Of a DNA stretch of 64,000 nt, positions 44,451 to 53,654 are shown in pieces. Source of the DNA: Anaerolineae bacterium (GTDB taxonomy: Bacteria; Chloroflexota; Anaerolineae; Aggregatilineales; J027); NCBI GenBank assembly GCA_021463865.1, contig JAJTXY010000002.1, positions 252,219 through 316,218 of the forward strand, read 5' to 3'. The notes below the pieces were generated by a model. That model saw only the letters and a list, made by a program, of their open reading frames with translations. It searched no databases and had not been told where the DNA came from. Positions within the stretch are counted from its first letter, which is position 1. The number at the start of each line of letters is the position of its first letter. The translations under genes and the position numbers were made by a program.

Positions 44451-44528
44451 GCCAACAAGGGCACAGCCAAAAAGCAGAAACTGAATGCCACCCGCGCGGT
44501 GGTTTTTTGTTTTTTGAGTCATGAGTAA
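44442..44528 (+). CDS. Putative lysine-rich leader peptide 2
   Basis: A frame from TTG 44442 to TAA 44526-44528 contains TAKKQKLNATRA, four Lys codons in all, aligned with KKGKK-PNRT of leader 1 and KKAKKTNTR of leader 3. Its codons also run through terminator 2, as expected for a duplicated attenuator unit. The start codon is TTG and the only purine-rich stretch is GGTGG 3-4 bp upstream, so translation is uncertain; it may be a decayed copy. Confidence 0.42.
   Translation: MCFANKGTAKKQKLNATRAVVFCFLSHE
44488..44515 (+). terminator. Leader terminator 2
   Basis: CCACC (44488-44492) pairs with GGTGG (44498-44502), loop CGCGC, followed by TTTTTTGTTTTTT. The short GC-rich stem and long T-tract form a strong intrinsic terminator. 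Confidence 0.82.
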
Positions 44529-44541
44529 CAAGGAAATCAGC

Positions 44542-44622
44542 ATGTTTTTTATAGACAGCATCAGCAAAAAAGCGAAAAAAACGAACACCCGCTGGCGGCG
44601 ATTAGCCCGACAGTGCGCTTGA
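44542..44622 (+). CDS. Lysine/arginine-rich leader peptide 3 (attenuator)
   Basis: 26 codons, stop TGA at 44620-44622. It begins MFFIDSISKKAKKTNTRWRR; Lys codons are AAA AAA GCG AAA AAA (44566-44580), followed by four Arg codons. ATG 44542 has AAGGAA at 6-bp spacing, the best Shine-Dalgarno of the three leaders; an in-frame ATG at 44521 is an alternative start. The terminator lies 29 nt past the stop. A stalled ribosome at the Lys run would prevent or allow folding of the downstream RNA; the antiterminator was not identified. Confidence 0.68.
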   Translation: MFFIDSISKKAKKTNTRWRRLARQCA

Positions 44623-44650
44623 TGCTGGATTGAGTGAAAATCAACCACCG

Positions 44651-44690
44651 CGCCCTCTCTGGAAAATCGCCAGAGGGGGCGTTTTTGTTT
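44651..44690 (+). terminator. Leader terminator 3, just before lysW
   Basis: CGCCCTCTCTGG (44651-44662) pairs with CCAGAGGGGGCG (44670-44681), 12 bp with one wobble, loop AAAATCG, then TTTTTGTTT. It is 36 bp before the lysW ATG and should block transcription unless an antiterminator forms. Confidence 0.9.
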
Positions 44691-44726
44691 CATAGCCAAG
44701 TGTTCAATCAATAGGAGCGTTTCAAA

Positions 44727-44903
44727 ATGAGCAATAACAATGTCGAATGTCTGGAATGTGGTGCGGATGTACGAGTGCCCGGCAATGTCATGCAGGGTGA
44801 AATTTTGAAGTGTGGGGATTGTGGCATTGAGCTAGAAGTCACTGAACTGAACCCCCTAACCATTGACCTCGCGCCGATGGAAATGGAGGACTGGGGCGAA
44901 TGA
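44727..44903 (+). CDS. lysW: Amino-group carrier protein LysW
   Basis: 58 residues. LysW carries alpha-aminoadipate (and glutamate in some organisms) through its C-terminal Glu, keeping intermediates protected until release of lysine. The two zinc pairs CLEC and CGDC, an acidic body ([17 protein letters not shown]) and the diagnostic C-terminus EDWGE are all present. The ATG has TAGGAG upstream. The stop overlaps the lysX start (ATGA at 44900). It is the first gene of the operon, directly after leader terminator 3. Confidence 0.95.
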   Translation: MSNNNVECLECGADVRVPGNVMQGEILKCGDCGIELEVTELNPLTIDLAPMEMEDWGE

Positions 44904-45763
44904 GCGCCAGAATCGGAATTTTGTGCAGCCGCGTCCGCATCGAAGAAAAGCTGTTGTTCGGGGCATTTGAAGAATTGGGTATCAATCCCGTCCGGTTGGA
45001 TGAACGCGAGATGATTGCGCGGATTGGCGAATTTGCCCCGGAAGTGGACGTGGTGTTGGAACGCAGCATCAGCACCTCGGCGGGATTGGTCGCGGCCCAA
45101 TTGTTGGAAGCGGCCCATATCCCCGTCATCAATAGCCATGCCACCGCCAGTACCTGCGCCGATAAGATTCGCACTACTATCGCGCTGGCTCAACACGGGG
45201 TAGCACAGCCCATTACCGAAGTAGCGATGAGTGCCGAATCCGCCCTTGCCGCGATTGAGCAGATGGGCTATCCGGTTGTCCTTAAACCCGCCATTGGCTC
45301 ATGGGGGCGTTTGTTGGCACGGGTCAATGATCGGGATGCCGCCGAAGCCATCCTTGAACATAAAGAAACGCTGGGTGGGGTCAGTCACCAGATTTATTAC
45401 ATTCAGGAATATATCGAAAAGCCCGCCCGTGACATCCGCGCTTTTGTCATCGGCACGGAAACCATCTGCGCGATCTACCGCAACTCACCCCACTGGATTA
45501 CCAATACAGCACGCGGCGGCAAGGCCAGCAACTGCCCCATCACGGATGATATTGCCGAGATTTGCCAAAACGCGGCGTTGGCAGTCAGTGGTGGACAGGG
45601 AGGCATCTTGGCGATTGACTTGCTGGAAGACCCCGAACGTGGCTTGCTGGTCTGCGAGGTCAATCACACGATGGAATTTCGCAATAGCATTGATACGACG
45701 GGAGTCAACATCCCGCTGCGTATGGCCCAATTTGTACTGAACAGCGTCGAGGTGGTGCAATGA
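44900..45763 (+). CDS. lysX: Alpha-aminoadipate--LysW ligase LysX
   Basis: 287 residues, ATP-grasp fold. It joins the alpha-amino group of alpha-aminoadipate to the C-terminal Glu of LysW. Features: [53 protein letters not shown] (ATP-binding loop), and the Mg-site motif [16 protein letters not shown] near residue 260. Whether it also accepts glutamate for arginine synthesis (ArgX activity) cannot be decided by eye. Starts inside lysW by ATGA and ends in ATGA with lysY. Confidence 0.94.
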   Translation: MSARIGILCSRVRIEEKLLFGAFEELGINPVRLDEREMIARIGEFAPEVDVVLERSISTSAGLVAAQLLEAAHIPVINSHATASTCADKIRTTIALAQHGVAQPITEVAMSAESALAAIEQMGYPVVLKPAIGSWGRLLARVNDRDAAEAILEHKETLGGVSHQIYYIQEYIEKPARDIRAFVIGTETICAIYRNSPHWITNTARGGKASNCPITDDIAEICQNAALAVSGGQGGILAIDLLEDPERGLLVCEVNHTMEFRNSIDTTGVNIPLRMAQFVLNSVEVVQ

Positions 45764-46806
45764 GCCGGCTGCAAGTTGGCATCGTTGGGGCATCAGGCTA
45801 TACAGGCGGGGAACTGCTACGTCTGCTCAGTCAGCACCCGCAGGTCGAGGTTATGCAGGTGACGGCGGGGCGCAATGTAGGCAAGTTTGTCCACAACGTC
45901 CATCCCCATTTACGTGGTCAGTTGAATCTGCAATTTATCGCGGATGAGGGTCTGCAACCCTGTGATATATTGTTTCTCGCCCTGCCACATGGACAAGCCC
46001 AACAATCTATCGAACACTACACCGCCCTCGCCCCGCGTATCATTGATCTCAGTGCCGATTTCCGTCTCCACAACCCCACCGATTACGCCACCACCTATGC
46101 CCATGACCATCATGCACCGACGTGGTTAGACCGTTTTGTGTACGGCCTACCGGAAATCAACCGTCAAGCATTGATCGGTGCGAATTATGCCAGTGGAGTT
46201 GGCTGCAACGCGACGGCGACCACATTGGCGCTGTGGGCATTAGTCAAGGCCGGAATTTTGAATGCCGACCAACCCATTTTTGCCGATATTAAGGTTGGCA
46301 GTAGTGAAGCAGGCAGCACACCGACCCCTGCCAGCCATCACCCCGTCCGTAGCGGTATCGTGCGGCCCTTCCAGCTTACCGGACATCGGCATGAGGCGGA
46401 AGTGCGTCAAGCCCTGCGTGACTGCGGCGACTTCGATATACGAATGGCGGTGACAAGTGTTGAAATGGTGCGCGGCGTGGCGGTGGCGGTGCATGTCACA
46501 TTGCCCACCGGATTACGCGAACGAGATTTGTGGCAGGCGTATCGGGGTACTTGGAAGGGTGAACCCTTTGTACGCATCGTGCATGAACAAGATGGCCTGC
46601 ATCGTCACCCTGAACCACGTTTATTGGCAGGGACGAATTATGCCGATGTCGGCTGGGAATATGACCCGACCACTGGACGGACGGTGCTGCTGGCAGCGAT
46701 TGACAATCTGGGTAAGGGCGCGGCAGGAAGCACTGTGCAGTGCATGAATTTGATGTGTGGATTCGACGAAACAACCGCATTGACCTTTGGGGGAATTTAT
46801 CCATGA
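45760..46806 (+). CDS. lysY: [LysW]-aminoadipate-6-phosphate reductase LysY
   Basis: 348 residues, of the ArgC family. It reduces LysW-aminoadipyl phosphate to the semialdehyde using NADPH. The N-terminal [23 protein letters not shown] is the Rossmann motif, the catalytic Cys lies in [15 protein letters not shown] (~residue 150), and [17 protein letters not shown] is the conserved C-terminal stretch. In the absence of a second argC here it could serve arginine synthesis too. ATGA overlaps link it to lysX and lysZ. Confidence 0.95.
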   Translation: MSRLQVGIVGASGYTGGELLRLLSQHPQVEVMQVTAGRNVGKFVHNVHPHLRGQLNLQFIADEGLQPCDILFLALPHGQAQQSIEHYTALAPRIIDLSADFRLHNPTDYATTYAHDHHAPTWLDRFVYGLPEINRQALIGANYASGVGCNATATTLALWALVKAGILNADQPIFADIKVGSSEAGSTPTPASHHPVRSGIVRPFQLTGHRHEAEVRQALRDCGDFDIRMAVTSVEMVRGVAVAVHVTLPTGLRERDLWQAYRGTWKGEPFVRIVHEQDGLHRHPEPRLLAGTNYADVGWEYDPTTGRTVLLAAIDNLGKGAAGSTVQCMNLMCGFDETTALTFGGIYP

Positions 46807-47621
46807 CATACGTTTTGAAGATCGGGGGCGGCGCAGGGGTTGACCAACACGCCGTCACCCGCAATTTAGCTGAACGAATTCAAGCAGGCGAACGCTGGGT
46901 CTTGATACATGGCACAAGCGCCGCCGCCGATGAATTAGCCGCCCGTATGGGGGTTGCGGTGCGTACTATCACCAGCCCCGGCGGGCATGTCAGCCGCTAC
47001 ACCGATGCCCAAATGATCGGCATTTATGGGATGGCAGCCGCCTCAGTAAACCAACAACTGTGTTCCGAATTATCGGGCTATGGCGTGCGGGTCGCGGGAT
47101 TAACTGGGCCAACTGTCATCACGGCCCAACGCAAGCAGGCCATTCGTGCCATTCAAAATGGACGGCCTGTCGTGATTCGGGATGATTTTTCAGGTCGCAT
47201 CACAGGCATTGACCGCGATTTGTTGGAAACACTGCTGGACGCAGGCTACACCCCGATCATTGCTCCCCTTGCGATTGGAGAAGCGGGTGAGTCGCTAAAT
47301 GTAGACGGTGATTTAATCGCCGCCACCGCCGCCCATGCACTTAACGCCGATTTGCTCATGATTTTAAGCAACGTGCCCGGCTTGCTGCGTGATGTAAATG
47401 ACCCCACCTCGGTGATTGAGCATTTCGCCTTACACGAAATCGAGCGTTATGAGAATTTCGCGGCGGGGCGCATGAAGAAGAAGTTATTGGCGGCACGGGA
47501 AGCTAATATCGAGCAGGTTATTTTAGCCGATTCTCGACTGGCAAATCCGATTGACGCGGCACTTGCGGGTGCGGGCACACATATTTGGCGGGAGGGACAG
47601 CATGTTGGACACCACGCTTGA
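46803..47621 (+). CDS. lysZ: [LysW]-aminoadipate kinase LysZ
   Basis: 272 residues from ATG 46803 ([20 protein letters not shown]), overlapping lysY by ATGA; an upstream in-frame ATG at 46740 would add 21 unlike residues. ArgB-type amino-acid kinase with KIGGG, SPGGHVSRYT, GLTGPTVITAQRKQA and the ATP-site GRMKKKLLAAREA near the C-terminus. It phosphorylates the gamma-carboxyl of LysW-bound aminoadipate. It overlaps lysJ by 20 bp. Confidence 0.94.
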   Translation: MTYVLKIGGGAGVDQHAVTRNLAERIQAGERWVLIHGTSAAADELAARMGVAVRTITSPGGHVSRYTDAQMIGIYGMAAASVNQQLCSELSGYGVRVAGLTGPTVITAQRKQAIRAIQNGRPVVIRDDFSGRITGIDRDLLETLLDAGYTPIIAPLAIGEAGESLNVDGDLIAATAAHALNADLLMILSNVPGLLRDVNDPTSVIEHFALHEIERYENFAAGRMKKKLLAAREANIEQVILADSRLANPIDAALAGAGTHIWREGQHVGHHA

Positions 47622-48777
47622 TACTCTTGCCCTTGAACAAGCCCACACCAGCGGCGTCTACATGAAGCGCGATTTGCAAATTGAGCGCGGCGAGGGCGCT
47701 TATCTCTACGATACGACGGGTCGGCGTTACATAGATTGCGTCGGGGGACAGGGGACAGCCAATTTAGGTCATGCCCACCCCGCCATTGTCACTGCCATTC
47801 AGCGGCAAGCCGCTGAACTCATTTCCTGCCCAGAACTTTTCCACAATCCGATACGGGCGCAGTACCAAGCCGCCTTGTGTGAGGCCGCTGGCATGAATCG
47901 CGTGTTTCTATGCAACAGTGGGGCAGAGTCGGTGGAGGCCGCCATCAAGTTTGCACGGGCCAGTACCGGACGGACGAGCATTATTTCGACCATGCGCGGC
48001 TTTCACGGACGCACCTTTGGCGCACTAAGCGTGACATGGAACAAGTCCTACCGCGAACCCGTTGAGCCGCTCGTGCCGGGGGTCAATTTTGTGCCATTCA
48101 ACAACCTCGAACGATTACAGGCAGCACTGAACGATACGGTAGCGGCGGTAATCATTGAAGTTGTGCAGGGCGAAGGCGGCGTCTATCCAGCCGAACAAGG
48201 GTATTTGCAGGCCGTCCAAGAGTTATGCCGGGAAAACGGGTCGCTATTGATTGTGGATGAAGTGCAGACCGGATTTGGGCGCACAGGTAGCCTATTTGCC
48301 CATCAGCAGGACGGTATCACCCCCGATTTATTGTGCCTTGCCAAAAGCATCGCAGGGGGCTTGCCAATGGGGGCGGTGTTAATTGGCGACCGGGTGAATA
48401 CACTTGCCCCATCGCTCCACAGCAGCACGTTTGGCGGTAATCCGTTGGTGTGTGCGGCGGCATTGGCAACCCTTGAGGTGCTGCAAAAGACCGATGTGAT
48501 TGAACAAACCCATCAGCGGGGAACTGCCGTGATTGAACATTTACGGAATGCCCTGCCTGAAACTATGGTACGTGAGGTGCGTGGACGAGGATTGTTGATT
48601 GGAATTGAACTACGCGATAAGGCTGCACCATATTTGCGCCGACTACAAGAGGAGGGCGTGTTGGTACTGACCGCTGGCCCAACCGTTTTGCGACTGCTGC
48701 CGCCGCTGGTTATCAGCGATGCGGATTTATGGGATGTAATTGCCACCATTGAAAGGGTGTTGACCGATGCCGTTTGA
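47602..48777 (+). CDS. lysJ: [LysW]-aminoadipate semialdehyde transaminase LysJ
   Basis: 391 residues from ATG 47602 with GGAGGG 5 bp upstream; a start at 47551 is unlikely. ArgD-type class III PLP aminotransferase with DTTGRRYIDCVGGQGTANLGH, FLCNSGAESVEAAIKFARA, VIIEVVQGEGGV, the Asp in LLIVDEVQTGFGRTG, and the PLP Lys in LLCLAKSIAGGLPMG (~residue 248). It gives LysW-lysine. Overlaps the hcs gene by 11 bp. Confidence 0.95.
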   Translation: MLDTTLDTLALEQAHTSGVYMKRDLQIERGEGAYLYDTTGRRYIDCVGGQGTANLGHAHPAIVTAIQRQAAELISCPELFHNPIRAQYQAALCEAAGMNRVFLCNSGAESVEAAIKFARASTGRTSIISTMRGFHGRTFGALSVTWNKSYREPVEPLVPGVNFVPFNNLERLQAALNDTVAAVIIEVVQGEGGVYPAEQGYLQAVQELCRENGSLLIVDEVQTGFGRTGSLFAHQQDGITPDLLCLAKSIAGGLPMGAVLIGDRVNTLAPSLHSSTFGGNPLVCAAALATLEVLQKTDVIEQTHQRGTAVIEHLRNALPETMVREVRGRGLLIGIELRDKAAPYLRRLQEEGVLVLTAGPTVLRLLPPLVISDADLWDVIATIERVLTDAV

Positions 48778-49903
48778 CAATTTTGCCATTATTGAAAGTA
48801 CCCTACGCGAAGGGGAGCAGTTTAGTACGGCGACTTTTTCCACCGCGCAAAAACTGGAAATTGCGGGGCTGTTGGATGAATTTGGGGTCGAAATGATTGA
48901 AATGACCTCCCCGTGCGCCTCTCCCCAGAGCGAAGCCGATATTCGCGCTGTCAGTAATCTAGGATTAAACGCCCGTATTCTGACTCATATCCGCTGCAAC
49001 CGGGATGATGCCATCCGCGCATTGGACACGGGCGTGCATGGCTTGGATATTGTCATCGGTACGTCACCCCAACTCATGCAGCACAGTCATGGCAAGAACA
49101 TCAACCAGATTATTGACCTTGCCGCCGACGTAATGTGTTTTATCCGCGAACAAGCCCCCGATATTATCCTGCGCTTCAGCACCGAGGATACCTTCCGCAG
49201 TCGAGAAGCCGATTTGCTGCGGGTGTATCTCGCCATTGCCGATCTGGGGATGGTCAATCGGTTGGGTGTGGCGGATACCGTCGGGGTCGCCATGCCGCAG
49301 CAGGTCTATCAGATGGTCAATCAATTGGTACGGCTGACCGGGTTGGATGTCGAATTTCATGGACATAACGACAGCGGTTGCGCGATTGCCAATGCTTGTG
49401 CCGCGTTGGAAGGGGGAGCAACGCATATTGATACCACCATTTTGGGCATCGGCGAGCGCAATGGCATTACCCCGCTGGGTGGATTGGTAGCGCGGTTGTA
49501 CACCCTCAATCGAAATTATGTGACTAAATATAACCTCCGTCTGCTGCCTCAATTGGATCGGCTCATCGCGGATATTTGTGAAATAGGCATCCCCTTTAAC
49601 AATTACATCACCGGGGCCAGCGCGTTTATCCACAAGGCCGGGATTCATGCCAAAGCGGTTTTGGCTGACCCCTCGACCTATGAAATTTTGCGGCCTGAAG
49701 AATTTGGACTAAATCGGGAAGTGGCGATTGGGCACCGGCTGACGGGGTGGAATGCCATCCGCGAACGGGCGCTGTCGTTGGGGGTCAGTTTGGAAAATGC
49801 GACCCTGCAAGCCATCACCCAAGACATCAAGCGTCGTGCCGATGTACGCCCCCTGACCTTGCCTGAAGTAGACGCATTAATCTGGGAGGCCGCGAACGCA
49901 TGA
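48767..49903 (+). CDS. hcs: Homocitrate synthase
   Basis: 378 residues. It condenses 2-oxoglutarate and acetyl-CoA to homocitrate, the committed step of lysine synthesis by the aminoadipate route. [17 protein letters not shown] is the conserved LeuA/HCS opening, [15 protein letters not shown] is a homocitrate-synthase-type motif, and [16 protein letters not shown] carries the metal-binding His pair. It starts 11 bp inside lysJ and overlaps lysT by ATGA. Isopropylmalate synthase is an alternative but the [10 protein letters not shown] form and the operon favour HCS (Lys20). Confidence 0.93.
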   Translation: MPFDNFAIIESTLREGEQFSTATFSTAQKLEIAGLLDEFGVEMIEMTSPCASPQSEADIRAVSNLGLNARILTHIRCNRDDAIRALDTGVHGLDIVIGTSPQLMQHSHGKNINQIIDLAADVMCFIREQAPDIILRFSTEDTFRSREADLLRVYLAIADLGMVNRLGVADTVGVAMPQQVYQMVNQLVRLTGLDVEFHGHNDSGCAIANACAALEGGATHIDTTILGIGERNGITPLGGLVARLYTLNRNYVTKYNLRLLPQLDRLIADICEIGIPFNNYITGASAFIHKAGIHAKAVLADPSTYEILRPEEFGLNREVAIGHRLTGWNAIRERALSLGVSLENATLQAITQDIKRRADVRPLTLPEVDALIWEAANA

Positions 49904-51156
49904 GTGGCAAGACCTTTGCAGAGAAAGCATTGGCCCGCGCCGCCGGAGTCAGTGAAGCTAGTGCTGGGGACATTTTGGATGTGCGGCCAGACATGATTTT
50001 TAGTCATGATAACTCTGCCGCCATCCGCCACATTTTTGAAAAAATCGGAGCGAAAAACATCGCGCGGCCTGACCGGGTAGCCATTACGCTCGATCATGCT
50101 GTGCCCGCCCCCACCACCCAACATGCCCAAAATCATGCTGAAATCCGCGAATGGGTTAAGGAACAGGGCATCGGGCATTTTTTTGAGGTTGGGCGCGGCA
50201 TTTGTCATCAGGTCATTAGCGAGGAAGCCCTAATATTACCCGGTGAAGTCATCTTGGGGGCAGACAGCCACAGCACCCATTTTGGCTGGTTAGGGGCATT
50301 CGGGGCAGGTGTCGGACGGACGGAGATGGCGGCATTATGGGCAACGGGCGAACTCTGGCTGCGCGTGCCGGAAGCGATGCGGGTGACGTTGACAGGTCGC
50401 TTGCAACTCGGCGTCACCGCCAAAGACATCAGCCTGCGAATTTTGGGCGATATGGGGGTCGAAGGCGGCCTCTATCGCTCGGTGGAATTCGCCGGGGATA
50501 CCCTCAGTACACTCTCATTAGATGAACGGCCCGTCCTGCCGAATGTCATGGCGGAATTTGGGGCGAAAAATGCGTATATGCCACCAGATGACGTGGTGTT
50601 TAATTATCTGGAGGCCCACCGCACCCGCGATTATACGCCGCTGTATCCTGACCCTGACGCGCATTATGCGATTGATTATGCGCTGGATGTCAGCCAACTC
50701 GAACCCCAAATCGCGCTGCCCCATCAACCCGATAATGTAGTGCGCTTGTCGGATGCGATTGGTGAACCTGTCCAGCAGGCATTTATCGGCACGTGTACCA
50801 ATGGGCGACTGGAAGATTTGCAAGCGGCGGCGGATGTCTTGCGTGGTCATCAAGTGGCTTGTCGGTTGGTGGTCATTCCCGCCAGTTCGCAGGTGTTATT
50901 AGAAGCTACCCGTTCCGGCATTATCGAGACTTTGTTGATGGCAGGTGCTACCATTGCCACCCCCGGCTGTGGGCCATGTATGGGCAATCATATGGGTATC
51001 CCCGCGCCAAATGAAGCCACTATCAGCAGCGCCAATCGCAATTTTAAGGGGCGGATGGGTACACCCGAAGCACCTGTTTATCTCGCCAGTCCATATGTCG
51101 TCGCCGCCAGTGCCATTTGTGGAGCCATTGCCGATCCGAGGGAGTTTTTATCATGA
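49900..51156 (+). CDS. lysT: Homoaconitase large subunit LysT
   Basis: 418 residues of the aconitase/LeuC-type family. It isomerises homocitrate to homoisocitrate with LysU. The 4Fe-4S cluster cysteines are in [13 protein letters not shown] (~residue 298) and [14 protein letters not shown] (~residue 354), preceded by [12 protein letters not shown] and [16 protein letters not shown]. LeuC of leucine synthesis is similar, but the operon context favours the lysine enzyme. ATGA overlaps on both sides. Confidence 0.93.
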   Translation: MSGKTFAEKALARAAGVSEASAGDILDVRPDMIFSHDNSAAIRHIFEKIGAKNIARPDRVAITLDHAVPAPTTQHAQNHAEIREWVKEQGIGHFFEVGRGICHQVISEEALILPGEVILGADSHSTHFGWLGAFGAGVGRTEMAALWATGELWLRVPEAMRVTLTGRLQLGVTAKDISLRILGDMGVEGGLYRSVEFAGDTLSTLSLDERPVLPNVMAEFGAKNAYMPPDDVVFNYLEAHRTRDYTPLYPDPDAHYAIDYALDVSQLEPQIALPHQPDNVVRLSDAIGEPVQQAFIGTCTNGRLEDLQAAADVLRGHQVACRLVVIPASSQVLLEATRSGIIETLLMAGATIATPGCGPCMGNHMGIPAPNEATISSANRNFKGRMGTPEAPVYLASPYVVAASAICGAIADPREFLS

Positions 51157-51653
51157 GCAGTCATCGCTGTTGGGTTTATGGGGATAACGTCAATACGGAT
51201 GTGATTTTCCCCGGCAAATATACGTATACTCTGAAGACGCCGGAAGAAATCGCGGCCCATGCGCTGGAAGACCTTGACATCAGCTTTGCCGCCAATGTGC
51301 GCCGGGGGGATGTCATCGTCGCGGGGCAAAATTGGGGCTGTGGCAGCAGTCGTGAACAGGGCGTGACCGCGCCCAAATATGCCGGAGTGGACATTATTAT
51401 TGCAGCTTCGTTCAGCCGTATCTACTTTCGCAATTGCATTAATCAAGGTGTCCTGCCGATAGTCTGCCCCGGCCTGAATGCGCTGGTACAAACTGGCGAC
51501 AGTATCGAGATTGACATCCCCAACGGGCAGATTCGCGCGGCGGGACGAACCTTCACTTTCCCACGCCTATCCCCCTCTGTGCAAGCCATTTTGGATGCAG
51601 GCGGGTTGGTTCCGATGTTACAACACCGTTTCGCAGGAGAAAGCCACCCATGA
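51153..51653 (+). CDS. lysU: Homoaconitase small subunit LysU
   Basis: 166 residues from ATG 51153 ([21 protein letters not shown]), overlapping lysT by ATGA; a longer frame from 51117 adds 12 unlike residues. LeuD-type swivel domain with [37 protein letters not shown] and [19 protein letters not shown]. It completes the homoaconitase active site and forms a heterodimer with LysT. ATGA overlap with the next gene. Confidence 0.95.
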   Translation: MSSHRCWVYGDNVNTDVIFPGKYTYTLKTPEEIAAHALEDLDISFAANVRRGDVIVAGQNWGCGSSREQGVTAPKYAGVDIIIAASFSRIYFRNCINQGVLPIVCPGLNALVQTGDSIEIDIPNGQIRAAGRTFTFPRLSPSVQAILDAGGLVPMLQHRFAGESHP

Positions 51654-52624
51654 CACGGATGATTACCTTTATCAACGGAGATGGCATCGGTCAAGAAGTG
51701 ATTCCTGCCGCCCGTCAGGTGGTCGAAAGTCTGGGCTTACCGCTGGAATTTCGAGAGGCCGAGGCGGGTTTTGGCACATTTGAAAAAACGGGGAATGCTC
51801 TACCGCCGGAAACATTGGCCCTATGTCAGCAAAGTGATGCGGTGTTGTTTGGGGCGACTAGTTCACCCATGACCAAGACCCCCGGCTATCAAAGTCCGAT
51901 TCTGGCCCTGCGCCGCCATTTTGATTTATTCGCCAATCTGCGTCCGGCGGTCAGCGAAAATATTGACTTACTGATTGTGCGTGAAAATACCGAAGGGTTA
52001 TATAGTCGGCGCGAACGGGTCGAGGATGACGGGCAAACCGCCATTGCCGAACGGGTGATTACGGCTCGTGCTTCGGAGCGCATTGTACGGGTGGCCTGCC
52101 AACAAGCCATGCAGCACCGCCGCCGACTGACCATTGTGCATAAAGCCAATGTGCTTTCGGAGACGTGTGGCTTGTTCCGGCGGGTAGCGTTTGAGGTCGT
52201 GAAGGAATTCCCCGATCTGACTGTCAACGAATTATTGGTGGATACAGCGGCGATGAAATTGGTGCAGTCTCCACAGAATTTTGATGTCATTGTCACCACC
52301 AACCTGTTTGGCGATATTCTCAGTGATTTAGCCGCCGGATTGACGGGTGGACTCGGCATCGCGCCCTCGGCCAATGTGGGGGTCGGACGGCCTGCGGTGT
52401 TTGAACCCGTGCATGGCAGCGCCCCCGATATTGCCGGAAAAGGTATTGCTGACCCCCGTGCCGCCATTCTCAGCAGTGCTATGATGCTCGATTTTCTAGG
52501 CCATGCCGAAATCGCGGAACAGGTACGCCGGATTACCTACCAAACTGCCCATCAAGGATCAACCCAAGCCACGACCCAAGCCATCATTCACCAATTGCTA
52601 GAGGTTGCCGTCCATGCCAAGTGA
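51650..52624 (+). CDS. hicdh: Homoisocitrate dehydrogenase
   Basis: 324 residues of the beta-decarboxylating dehydrogenase family. It oxidises homoisocitrate to 2-oxoadipate. Motifs: [37 protein letters not shown], a catalytic Lys region [43 protein letters not shown] (Asp pair binding Mg) and [18 protein letters not shown]. Isopropylmalate or isocitrate dehydrogenase are close relatives; the operon position decides. Overlaps lysU (ATGA) and lysK. Confidence 0.93.
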   Translation: MTRMITFINGDGIGQEVIPAARQVVESLGLPLEFREAEAGFGTFEKTGNALPPETLALCQQSDAVLFGATSSPMTKTPGYQSPILALRRHFDLFANLRPAVSENIDLLIVRENTEGLYSRRERVEDDGQTAIAERVITARASERIVRVACQQAMQHRRRLTIVHKANVLSETCGLFRRVAFEVVKEFPDLTVNELLVDTAAMKLVQSPQNFDVIVTTNLFGDILSDLAAGLTGGLGIAPSANVGVGRPAVFEPVHGSAPDIAGKGIADPRAAILSSAMMLDFLGHAEIAEQVRRITYQTAHQGSTQATTQAIIHQLLEVAVHAK

Positions 52625-53654
52625 ATTATTGGTTGAATTGGTCAGCCGCTACAGCCCATCTCGTCATGAAACTCCCGCTGTCGAATATTTGGTGGCGTGG
52701 ATGCAGGGGCATGACTTTGAGGCACACATAGATGAAGTAGGCAACGCATTTGGGCGACGAGGGCCAGCCAATGCACCGCATACCCTCATGTTGTTGGGGC
52801 ATATTGATACTGTGCCGGGTGAAATTCCGGTGCGAGTCGAGGACGGCCTTTTATATGGGCGGGGAAGCGTAGACGCCAAAGGGTCGTTGTGTGCATTTGC
52901 CGATGCGACGGCCCTTGCGATCATTCCCGATGGGTGGCAGGTGATTGTGGTAGGGGCGGTGGAAGAGGAAGTCGCCACCAGCAAAGGCGCACACCATATC
53001 CGCGACCAATTTTGCCCGGACTTGTGCATCATCGGCGAACCGAGTGGCGCTGACCGCATCACGTTGGGTTATAAGGGGCGGCTACTGGTGGATTTTTCTT
53101 TGACCCGTCCCCTCGCGCATACGGCACGGCCTGAACCCAGTGTGGGGGCGCTTGGTGCGGCTTTCTGGTATGAGATTTTGGGGTGGTGCGCGGCGCAAAA
53201 CGAAGGGCATACGGCGCATTTCGATCAGATTATGCCGCATCTCCGCAGTATCAATACGGAGTCAGATGGCTTTCATGATACCGTGCGGCTGACTGTCGGC
53301 TTTCGATTGCCACCCCATCATACCCCGACCAGCGTGTTTGCCGAAATCAGCCGATTCGCGCCGTCGGATGCCACTTTACAACCCTCTAGCATGGAGCAGG
53401 CCTATCAAGGCGATAAAAACAATGCGTTAGTCCGGGGAATGCTCAGTGCTATTCGAGGTCAGGGGGCGCGTCCGGCCTTTGTTTCAAAAACAGGCACCAG
53501 CGATATGAATGTGGTGGGTGCACAATGGAACTGCCCGATTGTGGCGTATGGGCCGGGGGATAGCAACCTTGACCATACGCCGAATGAACACCTGCCCCTC
53601 GCTGAGTATGACAAAGCGGTGGCAGTGCTACGATATTTGATCGAGCGTCTTTAG
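52614..53654 (+). CDS. lysK: [LysW]-lysine hydrolase LysK
   Basis: 346 residues from ATG 52614 with GAGG 9 bp upstream; TTG 52605 is less likely. M20-family metallohydrolase that releases lysine from LysW. Metal ligands lie in [36 protein letters not shown] and the C-terminal [18 protein letters not shown]. It is the last gene of the operon, and its end overlaps the convergent moeA fusion by 4 bp (53651-53654). Confidence 0.94.
   Translation: MPSELLVELVSRYSPSRHETPAVEYLVAWMQGHDFEAHIDEVGNAFGRRGPANAPHTLMLLGHIDTVPGEIPVRVEDGLLYGRGSVDAKGSLCAFADATALAIIPDGWQVIVVGAVEEEVATSKGAHHIRDQFCPDLCIIGEPSGADRITLGYKGRLLVDFSLTRPLAHTARPEPSVGALGAAFWYEILGWCAAQNEGHTAHFDQIMPHLRSINTESDGFHDTVRLTVGFRLPPHHTPTSVFAEISRFAPSDATLQPSSMEQAYQGDKNNALVRGMLSAIRGQGARPAFVSKTGTSDMNVVGAQWNCPIVAYGPGDSNLDHTPNEHLPLAEYDKAVAVLRYLIERL

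Noticed and set aside
44444-44524. GTG frame with VFCQQGHSQKAETE in the lys leader
   Set aside because: It has a single Lys codon and no Shine-Dalgarno; the frame starting at 44442 fits the repeated KKxK pattern better.
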